This document shows positions 44,635-54,560 of a DNA stretch of 64,000 nucleotides, piece by piece. The stretch's first letter is position 1, and every line of letters begins with the position of its first letter. Source of the stretch: Pseudomonas marvdashtae (lineage in GTDB: Bacteria > Pseudomonadota > Gammaproteobacteria > Pseudomonadales > Pseudomonadaceae); contig NZ_JABWQX020000001.1 of the NCBI RefSeq assembly GCF_014268655.2, positions 4,060,001 to 4,124,000 on the forward strand, read 5' to 3'. The notes under the pieces are model-generated. The model ran no database searches, was not told where the DNA came from, and saw only the letters and a program-made list of their open reading frames with translations. The translations under genes and the position numbers were made by a program.

Positions 44635-46008
44635 TCAGGCGTAGTAATCGACCGCACTGGTGCCAATCACGCTGACGGTGCTGGCCGCCACCTCGGCCAC
44701 GCTGGCCGGCAAAACTTCATCCACCGAATCCACTCGACCACCGGAGGCAGTCGTGCGTCCCGCCTGGGCTTGCTGCTGCGCTTGCTGATCCTGGCCCTGC
44801 GAGCCACGCGACTGATCTGATACGTTGACGTCGACCTGCCCCATGCCTTGCTGGGCAAAACTGTCGCGCAGGCGATGCATCTGGCCTTCGAGGGCTTCGC
44901 GAACGCCTGGGTGTGCGCTCATGAACGTGATCTGGGTCTGCTGGTCCGGAACCATGTTCACCCGGATATCCAGGCGACCGAGTTCAGCCGGTTGCAATTG
45001 GATGTCGGCCGCCTTGAGATTGGCGCTCGACAAGTACATCACCCGATTGACCACTTCTTCAGTCCAGCCGCTCTGGTTCATGGCGATAGGCTGGTTGACC
45101 GGCACCGCGTTGGCGGTTTTTGGCGTGGCCGCCTGGGTCAGCGCTGCCAGGCGGTTGGCGAAATCGTCCACGCGGGTATCGCTGGACGCCGCGGTCAGGT
45201 CCTTGAGGCCTTCGCTGATCAGGCCGCTGAACGCCTTGTCGCCGCCCTGGCTACCCGCGCCGGTACTGTCCTGGTCGGCTTGCACGGTGAGCATGCTCGC
45301 CATCCCCGCCGCGAAGGTCTGGGCCGACGTCGGTTCGCCGTCTAGGGACGCCGGTGCCGCTGCCTTGGGCTGTGCCTGGCTGGAAGCGGACACATGACCG
45401 CCCTGCTCCATCGCCAGGCGCAGGGCTGGAAGCGCATCGAGTGGATCGGCCTGCGGGTCGAACTCCGGATCGATCACTGGGTCCGTTGCCTTGGTTGGCG
45501 TGGTTAAGGCAACGACGGGAGTTGCAACCACCGCACTGACTGGAGCCTCGGCCGGGGTGACGACAGGCGTAGGCTGAGCCTCGACGGCGGCCACCAGAGC
45601 AACGGCGTCCGGCAGCAAGGCCGGATCAAGCGTCGGATCGGAAGGTGCTGCATCCACTACCGGAGCTTCAGCCGTATCGGCGGGAGCATCTTGCGTTGTC
45701 TTGCCGTCGGCAGTCGCCGGCTTGTCGGCAGGCAAGGGCTTGCCGCTATCGGCAACCACCGGTTCCGGCGCGGCAGTCGTATCGCTGTCGACGTCCTTCT
45801 TGACGGTATTATCGGCGGCCTTGTCGCGCAGCGGTTTTGTCGATGGCTCAGGTACCGCCGGTGATTTGACGGGCGCCTGTTTGGCGAAGACCTGGGCGAA
45901 GCTGGAGGCTTTATTCCCGGCGTCCGGGCCTGCTGCCAGCGGATTGACAGCGGCCTGCGGCTTGGCCTGGGCAGTGGCCTGGATGAGTGTATTAGGCGTA
46001 ACGGGCAT
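44635..46008 (-). CDS. fliK: Flagellar hook-length control protein FliK
   Basis: 457 residues. The first about 310 are Ala/Pro/Thr-rich and disordered (ruler). The C-terminal switch domain at about 320-420 contains LQPAELGRLDIRVNMVPD and TFMSAHPGVREALEGQM. It is exported as a ruler and triggers FlhB to switch substrates. It has its own sigma-54 element and lies after the hptB-hsbR-hsbA genes. Confidence 0.9.
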   Translation of the reverse strand: MPVTPNTLIQATAQAKPQAAVNPLAAGPDAGNKASSFAQVFAKQAPVKSPAVPEPSTKPLRDKAADNTVKKDVDSDTTAAPEPVVADSGKPLPADKPATADGKTTQDAPADTAEAPVVDAAPSDPTLDPALLPDAVALVAAVEAQPTPVVTPAEAPVSAVVATPVVALTTPTKATDPVIDPEFDPQADPLDALPALRLAMEQGGHVSASSQAQPKAAAPASLDGEPTSAQTFAAGMASMLTVQADQDSTGAGSQGGDKAFSGLISEGLKDLTAASSDTRVDDFANRLAALTQAATPKTANAVPVNQPIAMNQSGWTEEVVNRVMYLSSANLKAADIQLQPAELGRLDIRVNMVPDQQTQITFMSAHPGVREALEGQMHRLRDSFAQQGMGQVDVNVSDQSRGSQGQDQQAQQQAQAGRTTASGGRVDSVDEVLPASVAEVAASTVSVIGTSAVDYYA

Positions 46009-46059
46009 AAAATGGTCTCCGCTGCACTGGAATCATAGATGCAGTCGAGACAGTGCAAT

Positions 46060-46075
46060 GCAAGGGACGGGCCAA
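46060..46075 (-). promoter_or_regulatory. Candidate sigma-54 promoter of fliK
   Basis: The minus strand reads TTGGCCCGTCCCTTGC, with GG and GC 10 bases apart and a TTGC -12 box. It is 52 bases upstream of the fliK ATG, in the gap after hptB. Confidence 0.65.
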
Positions 46076-46094
46076 CGTGTGAACGGCGCTGATT

Positions 46095-46439
46095 TCAGCA
46101 ATGGAAGCCTTCGCGCTCCTCTCGGCAGAGAATACGCACTCGGGCAAATTCGCTGTCGATTTCGCTGACGAGTTTTTCGATACCGCCCAGCGACGGCTGT
46201 TTGGCACGCTGCTCCAGTTCGCCACACAGCTCGGCCAGGCGCAGGGCACCCATGTTGCTGCTGCTGCCCTTGAAACTGTGGGCCGTGGCGCTGAGCTTTT
46301 CAGCGTCCCGCGCTTCATGCAGCACGCGCAAGCGCGCTTCGGAATCATTGAGAAAGGTATCCAGCAATTCCGGGTACCCCTCCTCCATGACTTCCCGCAA
46401 CGTGCTGAGCACGTCGCGATCCAGATGAATTTCGCTCAC
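46095..46439 (-). CDS. hptB: Histidine phosphotransfer protein HptB
   Basis: 114 residues, a single Hpt helix bundle. The phospho-acceptor His54 is in ATAHSFKGSSSNMGA. In P. aeruginosa HptB receives phosphate from several hybrid kinases and passes it to HsbR. It lies downstream of hsbR on the same strand. Confidence 0.88.
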   Translation of the reverse strand: MSEIHLDRDVLSTLREVMEEGYPELLDTFLNDSEARLRVLHEARDAEKLSATAHSFKGSSSNMGALRLAELCGELEQRAKQPSLGGIEKLVSEIDSEFARVRILCREEREGFHC

Positions 46440-46470
46440 TTGTTCGCTCCTTGATCAAGAATGGCCCTGA

Positions 46471-48186
46471 TTATGCCAGAGCCTCCCAGAAAAACTCCAC
46501 GCGCGCACTACGACCATCGTCGGACCACGCGGCCTGATGGCATAGCTGGCGAACCAAGCTCACGCCACGGCCCGATAATCGATCCTTGTCCAGCGGTCGC
46601 GCCAGCACCTTGGCAACATCAAAGCCTTTGCCGCTGTCGTCGACCTCGATGACCAAGCGGCCACCGTCGCCATGGGGCGTGACATGCAAATGCACCCGCA
46701 CGTGACCGTCACTCAACTCATCCAGGCGCACGCTACGCTCCTGATAATAGCGGGCAAAGCCGACCGCATCACGCTTGAGGCTCGAATCGAGCCCCAGCAC
46801 GCCATGCTCAAGCGCATTGGAGTAAAGCTCCGACAATACGCTGTACAAGGCGCCGCTCTGCCCTCTCAACCCATGAACCTCCAGCAACAACTGCAACAGG
46901 TACGGCATCGGGTTGAAGCGCTTGAGCGTCTGCGCCCGGAACTCGAAGCTCACCGACCAGTCCAGCGGGCTGGACTGGCCGCTATCGGAATAGACCGGCG
47001 GCGGTGGATTGAGTTGCGTCGGCGCGACCAGACGCACTTCGACCATGCTGAAGTCGTCACGGGCTTCGCCGCGAAAATCCTGCAGGGCTTGTTGGATATC
47101 TTCGAAGAGAGAGTCGGGCTCGCGGTTGGCCGAGAACACTTGCTGCAACCGCTCCACGCCAAACGGCTGGTCATCGCGGTCACTGGTCTCGATCACACCA
47201 TCGGACAACAGGAAAACCCGATCCCCCACCGACAAGGGATGAACTTCAGTTCGGTCATCGAATAGCTGCGGCGTCAGCACGCCCAGTGGCAAATGCCGGG
47301 CCGGCAACGGCGTGCGCGCGCCACTCAGGCTGTCATGCAGGTAGCCATCGGGCATGCCGCCGTTCCAGACTTCCACGGTGCAGCGCTGGAAACTCAGGCA
47401 CAACAGCGTCGCGCAGCAGAACATGTCCACCGGCAGGATGCGCTTGAGCTTGGCATTCATCTCCCGCAGGATCTGCGCAAGGCCGTAGCCTTTGGCGGTC
47501 ATTCCGTAGAACACCTCCGCCAACGGCATGGCGCCGACCGCCGCCGGCAAGCCATGCCCAGTGAAGTCCCCCAAGAGGATATGCATGTCGCCAGCCGGGT
47601 TGAACGCGGCCAGCAGCAAGTCACCGTTGAACAAGGCATAGGGCGACTGCAGATAACGAATGTTCGGCGCGCTGAGGCAACCCGAGTGGGCGATCTTGTC
47701 GAATACGGCCTTGGCGACCCGTTGCTCGTTGAGCAGGTAATCGTGGTGCCGGGCGATCTGGTCGCGCTGCTCCACCACCGTAGCCTGCAGCCGTCGCAAG
47801 CGGTCCATGGCCTTGATCTTCGCGGCCAGGATCACCTGGTTATAGGGTTTGGCCAGGAAGTCATCGCCCCCGGCCTCCAAGCAACGGGCCAAGGCTTCGC
47901 TTTCAGTCAATGAAGTGAGGAAGATGATCGGGACCAGCTGGTCCCCGGCCAGTTGCTTGATCCTCTGCGCAGCTTCGAAGCCGTCCATGACCGGCATCAT
48001 TGCGTCCATCAGCACCAGGTGCGGACGCTGCTGCAGATAAACCTCGACCGCCTCGGCGCCATCGGCAGCCGTGAGCACGTGGTGGCCCTGGCGGCGGACA
48101 ATGGTCGACAACAGTAGTCGATCAGCGGCACTGTCTTCGGCAATCAGGACCGTCAGTGGCTCCGACGACGATTGCATGGCGATCAA
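46471..48186 (-). CDS. hsbR: Response regulator/PP2C phosphatase/anti-sigma kinase HsbR
   Basis: 571 residues with three parts. A receiver (about 10-130) has Asp61 in LVLMDAMMPVMDG. A SpoIIE/PP2C phosphatase domain (about 190-390) has LLGDFTGHGLPAAVGAM and FLLSDGVIE. A C-terminal HATPase of RsbW type has LYSNALEHG and VIEVDDSGKGFD. It phosphorylates or dephosphorylates the antagonist HsbA depending on HptB input. ATG 48186 overlaps the hsbA stop; ATG 48177 is an alternative. Confidence 0.88.
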   Translation of the reverse strand: MIAMQSSSEPLTVLIAEDSAADRLLLSTIVRRQGHHVLTAADGAEAVEVYLQQRPHLVLMDAMMPVMDGFEAAQRIKQLAGDQLVPIIFLTSLTESEALARCLEAGGDDFLAKPYNQVILAAKIKAMDRLRRLQATVVEQRDQIARHHDYLLNEQRVAKAVFDKIAHSGCLSAPNIRYLQSPYALFNGDLLLAAFNPAGDMHILLGDFTGHGLPAAVGAMPLAEVFYGMTAKGYGLAQILREMNAKLKRILPVDMFCCATLLCLSFQRCTVEVWNGGMPDGYLHDSLSGARTPLPARHLPLGVLTPQLFDDRTEVHPLSVGDRVFLLSDGVIETSDRDDQPFGVERLQQVFSANREPDSLFEDIQQALQDFRGEARDDFSMVEVRLVAPTQLNPPPPVYSDSGQSSPLDWSVSFEFRAQTLKRFNPMPYLLQLLLEVHGLRGQSGALYSVLSELYSNALEHGVLGLDSSLKRDAVGFARYYQERSVRLDELSDGHVRVHLHVTPHGDGGRLVIEVDDSGKGFDVAKVLARPLDKDRLSGRGVSLVRQLCHQAAWSDDGRSARVEFFWEALA

Positions 48187-48488
48187 CTGATGTCGAACAG
48201 CTTGTCGAAATTGGAGATCGCGAGGATTTTCTTGACGTCGCTGCTGCTGTTGACGACCCGGATGTCCGACTCGTCGCCACCGGCATGGTCGCGCAGCAGC
48301 AGGAGCATGCCCAAGGCAGAACTGTCGAGATAAGTGGCCTCTTTCAAATCCACCACGATGGATTCGGGCTTTTTGTCGAGCCGCTCATAAGACTCGCGAA
48401 ACTCCTGATGCCGGCCAAAATCGAATCGACCTTTGATCGAGATCGTCAGCTTTTGCCCATCTGGGGATACTTCAGTTACGACAGACAT
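48183..48488 (-). CDS. hsbA: STAS-domain anti-sigma factor antagonist HsbA
   Basis: 101 residues from ATG 48488 (MSVVTEVSPDGQ). The STAS fold is shown by VVDLKEATYLDSSALGMLLLL with Ser56 as the phosphorylatable residue. Unphosphorylated HsbA binds FlgM and frees FliA; phosphorylated HsbA favours biofilm signalling in P. aeruginosa. It overlaps hsbR by 4 bases. Confidence 0.9.
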   Translation of the reverse strand: MSVVTEVSPDGQKLTISIKGRFDFGRHQEFRESYERLDKKPESIVVDLKEATYLDSSALGMLLLLRDHAGGDESDIRVVNSSSDVKKILAISNFDKLFDIS

Positions 48489-48587
48489 ATTCACTTCCTT
48501 GTCGTGGACATACGTGTACAAGGTTTAGCACTTGGTAGAGGTTCGGGCAAGGTTTCACAGCGCTTCCCGACAAAACTCTATCCACCA

Positions 48588-49037
48588 TCAATACGGGTCT
48601 TGCCGGGGAAGGCGCTGGGACAACTCATCCAGCAGTTTCTGCTCGCGCTTGTCCTCCAATTGCCGTGCCTCGTCGATATAGCGCTGTACCAGCTTGCGCA
48701 GCCCTTCGACACGGGCAAAGGCTTCCTGCCAGCTCTGGCGGGCCTTTTCCAGGTTGTTCTGGTGCCAGACGAGGCTTTGACGCTGCTGATCGATGGCCGT
48801 ACCCAGCTGTGCCAGGAACCCTTGATAACCCAACAGCCATTGCCCGGAAACCCCGTGGCTTCCACGGGCGATCCATTGTTCCTGGTATTCGAGGCGAAAA
48901 TTCTCGAGGTCCGCCAGCTTGCTCTCGGCGACGGCCACTTGCCCTTGGAAATACGCCAGTCGCTGGACGGCGGTCTTCTCGGCTTTTTCCGCCATGTCCA
49001 CCACTGGCGCCAGGCGTGCAGCACGACTCGTGGCCAT
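48588..49037 (-). CDS. fliJ: Flagellar export chaperone FliJ
   Basis: 149 residues, almost entirely coiled coil, with ARLAPVVDMAEKAEKTAVQR at the start and a charged C-terminal helix (REQKLLDELSQRL). It acts with the FliI ATPase, 6 bases upstream. The 99-base gap to hsbA may hold a promoter, but no clear motif is seen. Confidence 0.9.
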   Translation of the reverse strand: MATSRAARLAPVVDMAEKAEKTAVQRLAYFQGQVAVAESKLADLENFRLEYQEQWIARGSHGVSGQWLLGYQGFLAQLGTAIDQQRQSLVWHQNNLEKARQSWQEAFARVEGLRKLVQRYIDEARQLEDKREQKLLDELSQRLPRQDPY

Positions 49038-49043
49038 GACCGG

Positions 49044-50402
49044 TTACGCGCCAGCGACGGGGGTGAAGATGGTCTGCAGGTGCGCTTCGCTGGCGCCCAT
49101 GCCGATGTTGTCGTTCAGGCTCTGGCGTAGATAAACCGCCATGGCCGGATAGAGATTGATGGCCATGTCCGTCTCGCGATCACCACCCGGCACGTAGGCA
49201 CCGACGCTGATAAGGTCGCGGCTCTGCTGATAGCGCGACCAGTACTGCTTGAATTGCTGGGCGCGTTTCATGTGCTCGGCACTGATGACCGACGGCATGA
49301 CCCGACTGATCGAGGCTTCGATGTCGATGGCCGGGTAGTGCCCTTCTTCGGCCAAGCGCCGAGACAAGACAATGTGGCCATCGAGCACACCCCGCGCCGA
49401 GTCGGCGATCGGATCTTGCTGATCATCGCCTTCGGACAACACGGTATAAAACGCGGTGATCGAACCGCCACCCTTCTCGGCGTTACCGGCTCGCTCTACC
49501 AACTTGGGCAGCTTGGCAAATACTGAAGGCGGATAACCTTTGGTGGCCGGGGGCTCGCCGATGGCCAGGGCGATTTCCCGCTGAGCCTGAGCGAAACGAG
49601 TGAGCGAGTCCATCAGCAACAGGACATTCTTGCCCTTGTCGCGAAAATATTCGGCGATCCGCGTGCAGTACATAGCGGCGCGCAAGCGCATCAGCGGCGC
49701 ATCGTCCGCTGGCGAAGCCACCACCACGGAACGCTTGAGCCCTTCTTCGCCGAGGATGTGCTCGATGAATTCCTTTACCTCGCGGCCCCGCTCACCGATC
49801 AGCCCCACGACGATGATGTCGGCTTCAGTGAAGCGGGTCATCATGCCCAGCAGCACACTCTTGCCCACGCCGGTACCAGCGAACAGGCCCAAACGCTGGC
49901 CGCGTCCCACCGTCAATAATCCGTTGATGCAGCGAATGCCCACGTCAAGCGGCACGCTGATCGGGTCACGCTTGAGGGGGTTGATTGTCGGGCCGTCCAT
50001 CGGCACCCAGTCTTCGGCCTTCATGCCGCCCTTGCCGTCGAGGGCACGCCCGGCTCCGTCCAGCACTCGTCCGAGCATGCTCATGCCCATGGGCAACCGA
50101 CCGGTATCGGCCAGGGGCACCACGCGGGCGCCGGGGGCGATGCCGGCGACACTGCCCACCGGCATCAAAAATACCTTGCTGCCGGAAAAGCCCATGACCT
50201 CGGCTTCGACTTGCACCGGATGATAACTGTCGTCGTTGATCACCATGCACCGGCTGCCCATGGCGGCGCGCAAGCCTTCAGCTTCGAGGGTCAGGCCGAC
50301 CATGCGCAGCAGGCGGCCTTCCAGGATCGGCTGGCCGGCCAGTTCGGTGGCTTCGGCGTAGCTGCCCAGGCGCTTGCCGAAGCTGGTTCGATCAAGGCGC
50401 AT
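49044..50402 (-). CDS. fliI: Flagellar export ATPase FliI
   Basis: 452 residues. It is homologous to F1 beta. Walker [16 protein letters not shown] is at about 172-186, Walker [19 protein letters not shown] at about 257-274, and the catalytic segment [13 protein letters not shown] follows Walker A. The C-terminus [16 protein letters not shown] is typical. It overlaps fliH by 11 bases. Confidence 0.95.
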   Translation of the reverse strand: MRLDRTSFGKRLGSYAEATELAGQPILEGRLLRMVGLTLEAEGLRAAMGSRCMVINDDSYHPVQVEAEVMGFSGSKVFLMPVGSVAGIAPGARVVPLADTGRLPMGMSMLGRVLDGAGRALDGKGGMKAEDWVPMDGPTINPLKRDPISVPLDVGIRCINGLLTVGRGQRLGLFAGTGVGKSVLLGMMTRFTEADIIVVGLIGERGREVKEFIEHILGEEGLKRSVVVASPADDAPLMRLRAAMYCTRIAEYFRDKGKNVLLLMDSLTRFAQAQREIALAIGEPPATKGYPPSVFAKLPKLVERAGNAEKGGGSITAFYTVLSEGDDQQDPIADSARGVLDGHIVLSRRLAEEGHYPAIDIEASISRVMPSVISAEHMKRAQQFKQYWSRYQQSRDLISVGAYVPGGDRETDMAINLYPAMAVYLRQSLNDNIGMGASEAHLQTIFTPVAGA

Positions 50403-51222
50403 CGCGACCGTCCAGTTCAGGGGCTATCAGCTCGGCACCGTCCGGATCGACGATGACGGCGGCCTTGGGTTCGTCCGGCAACTCCAGGCTCAGGTCAGCG
50501 GGAGCCGGGTGCAGGGCCTGTTCGTGCAGTTGGTCAAACAGCTTGGCCATGATCTGGCTGATGCGCGTTTCGACCGTCGCATCGATACGGCTGTGCTCGG
50601 TTTCGACCCGGCACCCGCCCGGCAGCAAGGTTTCGTCTTCGACAATCCGCCAGGTTTCTTCATGGCGCTCGCGCAGCGCCTTGACCAGCTCGAAGTCCTG
50701 CGGGTTGATGTACAACCGCACGTTGCCCACGCCCAGCGGCAACAGCTTGAGGGCTTCGCGCATGACGTGTTCGATCTGGCTCGAATCGATCGCCAGCTCG
50801 CGCTGGATTACCTGCCGGGTGATGTGTTGCACCAGCCCGACCAACGATTTTTCGATCTGAGTGTCTTGTTCGGCGATGGGCTCGAACAAATTGAGCATCA
50901 GCGATTCCAGCGCGCGCAGCTTGGCCGTCAGCGCCACGTCGGCTTCCTGGCGGACCTTGAGCGTGGTGCTGTGGAAACCTTCTTTTTCGCCGATGGCGAA
51001 GCCTTCGTTATAGGCTTCCTGGCGAATGCTCTCGACTTCTTCGAGGGTCAGCGGCTGCACTTCCTCCAGCGGTACCTCTTCCATCTCCGGCAGTTCTTCC
51101 ACCGGTGCAGGCTCAGGCTCAGGCACGTGGGGATCGAAGCTGGGCAGCGACCAGACGTCGAAGCCACCGACGTCCCGGGCGCGGATCAGGTCGCTGGGTG
51201 AATCATCACTCTTGGCAGACAT
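50392..51222 (-). CDS. fliH: Flagellar export regulator FliH
   Basis: 276 residues. An acidic, Pro/Glu-rich N-terminal part ([19 protein letters not shown]) precedes a helical core ([21 protein letters not shown], a GxxxG-like heptad) and a V-ATPase E-subunit-like C-terminus. It holds FliI at the export gate. It is longer than enteric FliH. Confidence 0.92.
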   Translation of the reverse strand: MSAKSDDSPSDLIRARDVGGFDVWSLPSFDPHVPEPEPAPVEELPEMEEVPLEEVQPLTLEEVESIRQEAYNEGFAIGEKEGFHSTTLKVRQEADVALTAKLRALESLMLNLFEPIAEQDTQIEKSLVGLVQHITRQVIQRELAIDSSQIEHVMREALKLLPLGVGNVRLYINPQDFELVKALRERHEETWRIVEDETLLPGGCRVETEHSRIDATVETRISQIMAKLFDQLHEQALHPAPADLSLELPDEPKAAVIVDPDGAELIAPELDGRDAP

Positions 51223-51229
51223 AACGACC

Positions 51230-52249
51230 TTAGATCATCTCTTCGCCGCCCTTGCCACCGAGGACGATTTCTCCGGCTTCGGCCATACGGCGGGCGATGG
51301 TGAGGATTTCCTTCTGTGCGGTTTCCACGTCGCTGACGCGCACCGGGCCTTTGGCCTCGAGGTCGTCGCGCAACAGTTCGGCCGCTCGTTTGGACATGTT
51401 CTTGAAGATCTTCTCCTTGACGCCTTCGTCCGAACCCTTGAGGGCCAGAACCAGCACATCGGAGGACACTTCGCGCAACAGTGCCTGGATGCCACGGTCG
51501 TCGACATCGGCCAGGTTGTTGAACACGAACATGAGGTCTTCGATCTGACCGGACAGGTCTTCGTCGACTTCGCGGATCGAGTCCATCAGTTGGCCTTCGA
51601 TCGAGCTATCGAGGAAGTTCATGATATCCGCCGCGCGCTTGATACCGCCCAGGGTGGTGCGCGAAGCATTGGAGTTGCCCGAGAACTGCTTCTCGAGAAT
51701 CTGGTTCAATTCTTTCAGGGCCGCCGGCTGCACTGTGTTCAACGACGATACCCGCAGGATGATGTCGAGACGCACTTTATGGTCGAAGTTGCCCAGCACC
51801 TCACCAGCCTGGTCCGGGTCGAGATACGCCACGACGATCGCCTGGATCTGCGGGTGCTCGTAACGGATCACGTCGGCCACCGCGCGCGGTTCCATCCACT
51901 TGAGGCTGTCCAGGCCGCTGGTGTTGCCACCCAGCAGGATCCGGTCGATCAGGCCGTTGGCCTTGTCCTCGCCCAGGGCCTGGGTGAGCATCTTGCGCAC
52001 GTAGTCGTCGGAACCGACGCCCAGGCTGGTCTGATCGCCGACGATGTCGACGAACTCACTCATGACCTGCTCGACCTGTTCCCGGTGCACGTTGCCCATC
52101 TGCGCCATGGCCACGCCAACGCGCTGGACTTCTTTCGGACCCATGTGGCGCAGCACTTGGGCGGCGTCGGTCGAACCCAGGGACAGCAGCAGGATCGCGG
52201 CTTTGTCGACCCGGGACAATTTGGCAACAGCGGCTCGATTATCACTCAT
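51230..52249 (-). CDS. fliG: Flagellar motor switch protein FliG
   Basis: 339 residues. Three armadillo-like domains are visible. The torque helix GSDEGVKEKIFKNMSKRAAELLRDDLEAKG, around residue 290, has the charged residues that meet the stators. KAAILLLSLGSTDAAQVLRHM is typical of the N-terminal part. It overlaps fliF by 8 bases. Confidence 0.95.
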   Translation of the reverse strand: MSDNRAAVAKLSRVDKAAILLLSLGSTDAAQVLRHMGPKEVQRVGVAMAQMGNVHREQVEQVMSEFVDIVGDQTSLGVGSDDYVRKMLTQALGEDKANGLIDRILLGGNTSGLDSLKWMEPRAVADVIRYEHPQIQAIVVAYLDPDQAGEVLGNFDHKVRLDIILRVSSLNTVQPAALKELNQILEKQFSGNSNASRTTLGGIKRAADIMNFLDSSIEGQLMDSIREVDEDLSGQIEDLMFVFNNLADVDDRGIQALLREVSSDVLVLALKGSDEGVKEKIFKNMSKRAAELLRDDLEAKGPVRVSDVETAQKEILTIARRMAEAGEIVLGGKGGEEMI

Positions 52250-54026
52250 CTGCGTTAATCCACTCTTTCACGACCTGGGCCACACGACCCGGATCCTCTG
52301 CCACCAGACTCTTGATGGCGTTCAACTGAGCGTCATAGCCTTCGCTCGGGCTCGGCAGCAGAATGCTCTGCGGTCCGCCGAGGCTGACGCGATCGTTGGC
52401 CAATTCGCCATCCAGGCCGCCCATGCCTCCCAGCTCTACATCGCCCAAGCCTGCCAGCTGCTTGTTCTTGCCACCACCGGTGATGTTGTTGAGCACCGGA
52501 CGCAGCACGCCGAACACCAGTATCAGGATGAACAGCACACCCAATACTTGCTTGACCACATCCCAGAACCAGGGTTGCGAATAAAACGGAATGTCGGCAA
52601 TTTCTTCACCGCGCTCCAGGGAGAACGGCACGTTGATAACGCTGACGCTGTCGCCACGGCTGGCGTCGAAACCGACGGCGTCCTGCACCAGACGAGTGAA
52701 GCGCGCCAATTCGTCGGCGGTCCATGGCGCACGGCTGGTTTCGCCGTTGGCCGCGTTGATCTTGACTTGATCGTCCACGACCACGGCAACCGACAGGCGA
52801 TTCAAACGGCCCTGCTGCTGCTTGGTGTGGCTGATGGAACGGTCGAGCTCGAAGTTCTTGGTCGATTGCTGACGCTTGTCGGCCGGGTACGGCGCGAGCA
52901 TCGGCTGGCCGGTGGCCGGGTCCATGATCTGCTGGCCGTTGGCGTCGATCAGGGGCTGGCCTGGCTGCACCATGCCTGCCGCAGCGGTAGCGCCACCGGT
53001 GGTTTGCGGCGCGCTGGCTGCCGATGGCGGCTGGTTGCTCAGGGCACCTGGCACACCTTGCGGGCCGTTGCTGGCAGTACGCTGCTCGTTCACCGACTGC
53101 TCGCTGCGCAACGCCGGTTGATCCGGGTTGAACTGTTCGGACGTCGACTCCACGGCGCTGAAATCTACATCAGCCGAGACTTCGGCTTTATAGCGACCGT
53201 TGCCCAATATAGGTTGCAGGATGTTGTGCACACGCTGGGTCAGCATGCCTTCCATGCGACGGCTGTAGTCGAATTGCTTGCCGGCCATGGTCAGTTCGGA
53301 GTTTTCCGCCTGGTCGGACAACAGGTTGCCCTTCTGGTCGACCACGGTGATCTGCGACTTGCTCAGCTCGGGAACGCTGGTTGCCACCAGATTGATAATG
53401 GCAACGACTTGGCCTGGCTCAAGCGAGCGGCCGGAATACAGTTCAACCAGGACCGAAGCACTCGGCTTGCGCTCATCGCGCACAAATACCGAGCTTTTCG
53501 GAATCGCCAGGTGCACGCGTGCACCCTTGACGTTGTTGAGGCTGGAAATGGTCCGCGCCAGTTCGCCTTCCAGGCCGCGACGATAACGCGTCGCTTCCAT
53601 GAACTGGCTGGTGCCCAGGCCCTGGTCCTTGTCGAGAATCTCGAAGCCGATGTTGCCATCGGTCGGCGTTACGCCAGCCGCGGCGAGCTTGAGGCGCGCA
53701 CGCGCCACATCGTCGGCCTTGACCAACAAGGCGCCGGAATTAGGTTCAACGGTGTAAGGAATGTCGGCAGAAGCCAGGGTTTCCATGACTTGCTTGGCAT
53801 CCATGCCTTCCAGGCTGCCGTACAAAGGACGGTAGTCTGGCTGCTGGGACCACAACACCACGGCGAAACCAATCGCCACGCTGGCAGCCAGGCCGACCAA
53901 CAGGCCAACCTGACGCAGCATGGTCATCTCGGAGAGGTTTTCCAGGAAAGACAGACCGAACAACGGCGGCTTGCCGTCTACCGGTGTGGTCTTGGCTGGA
54001 ACGTTATCAACGGCTGCTTCTGCCAT
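52242..54026 (-). CDS. fliF: Flagellar MS-ring protein FliF
   Basis: 594 residues. Two membrane helices (about 36-56 and 465-485) flank a periplasmic ring region with VGFEILDKDQGLGTSQFMEATRYRRGLEGEL-type sequence and SSVFVRDERKPSASVLVEL. The cytosolic tail ends in a FliG-binding helix (VAQVVKEWINADE). An Ala/Gln/Gly-rich loop at about 320-370 is longer than in enterics. Confidence 0.95.
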   Translation of the reverse strand: MAEAAVDNVPAKTTPVDGKPPLFGLSFLENLSEMTMLRQVGLLVGLAASVAIGFAVVLWSQQPDYRPLYGSLEGMDAKQVMETLASADIPYTVEPNSGALLVKADDVARARLKLAAAGVTPTDGNIGFEILDKDQGLGTSQFMEATRYRRGLEGELARTISSLNNVKGARVHLAIPKSSVFVRDERKPSASVLVELYSGRSLEPGQVVAIINLVATSVPELSKSQITVVDQKGNLLSDQAENSELTMAGKQFDYSRRMEGMLTQRVHNILQPILGNGRYKAEVSADVDFSAVESTSEQFNPDQPALRSEQSVNEQRTASNGPQGVPGALSNQPPSAASAPQTTGGATAAAGMVQPGQPLIDANGQQIMDPATGQPMLAPYPADKRQQSTKNFELDRSISHTKQQQGRLNRLSVAVVVDDQVKINAANGETSRAPWTADELARFTRLVQDAVGFDASRGDSVSVINVPFSLERGEEIADIPFYSQPWFWDVVKQVLGVLFILILVFGVLRPVLNNITGGGKNKQLAGLGDVELGGMGGLDGELANDRVSLGGPQSILLPSPSEGYDAQLNAIKSLVAEDPGRVAQVVKEWINADE

Positions 54027-54041
54027 GACTCAATAATTTCC

Positions 54042-54368
54042 TTAGACCGGCATCTGCATGATGTCTTGGTAGGCTTGAACCAGTTTGTTGCGTACCTGGG
54101 TCAACGCCTGAAACGAGACACTGGCTTTCTGCGAAGAGATCATTACGTCCGTCAGGTCGACGCCACTTTTGCCAATCTCGAAAGCACTGGCCAACTGGTT
54201 CGAAGCCTGCTGGGTATCGTTCACTTTATTGACGGCCTGACCGAGCAAGTCGGAAAAACTGCTGCCGGCCGCTTGCGGCACCGCGACCGATTTAGGCTGG
54301 GCCATGGCGTCCATCTGCATGGATCGCATGTCCAACATCAACCGATTAAATTCAATACCTTGGCTCAT
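54042..54368 (-). CDS. fliE: Flagellar hook-basal body protein FliE
   Basis: 108 residues. The conserved C-terminal part ([39 protein letters not shown], read in pieces) is diagnostic. It joins the MS ring to the rod. It is the first gene of fliEFGHIJ; a sigma-54 promoter lies about 62 bases upstream. Confidence 0.95.
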   Translation of the reverse strand: MSQGIEFNRLMLDMRSMQMDAMAQPKSVAVPQAAGSSFSDLLGQAVNKVNDTQQASNQLASAFEIGKSGVDLTDVMISSQKASVSFQALTQVRNKLVQAYQDIMQMPV

Positions 54369-54429
54369 GATCTATTCTCTCTGGCGGCCCGCATTTTTTT
54401 GACACTTACTCAGCGGGTATACAGGTGTT

Positions 54430-54445
54430 AGCAACAAGGGTGCCA
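54430..54445 (-). promoter_or_regulatory. Sigma-54 promoter of fliEFGHIJ
   Basis: The minus strand reads TGGCACCCTTGTTGCT, a perfect -24/-12 element (GG-N10-GC). It is about 62 bases upstream of the fliE ATG. The gap 54446-54560 also contains an opposed GCATGAG/CTCATGC pair (54514-54536) without a T run, possibly marking the fleR transcript end. Confidence 0.85.
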
Positions 54446-54560
54446 GCTCCATGGCCGTCAGAAACAAATGCGCGCGCGAGCGCATCCGGCGCTACACGGT
54501 TCAACCGTGACATGCATGAGCGCTTCGCACTCATGCTTGGCCAGCCCCTGGCGACAGGCA

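Noticed and set aside
22332..46008. Two fliK genes as a recent duplication
   Set aside because: The two proteins differ in length and sequence outside the C-terminal domain, so an old paralogue with a separate role is more likely.
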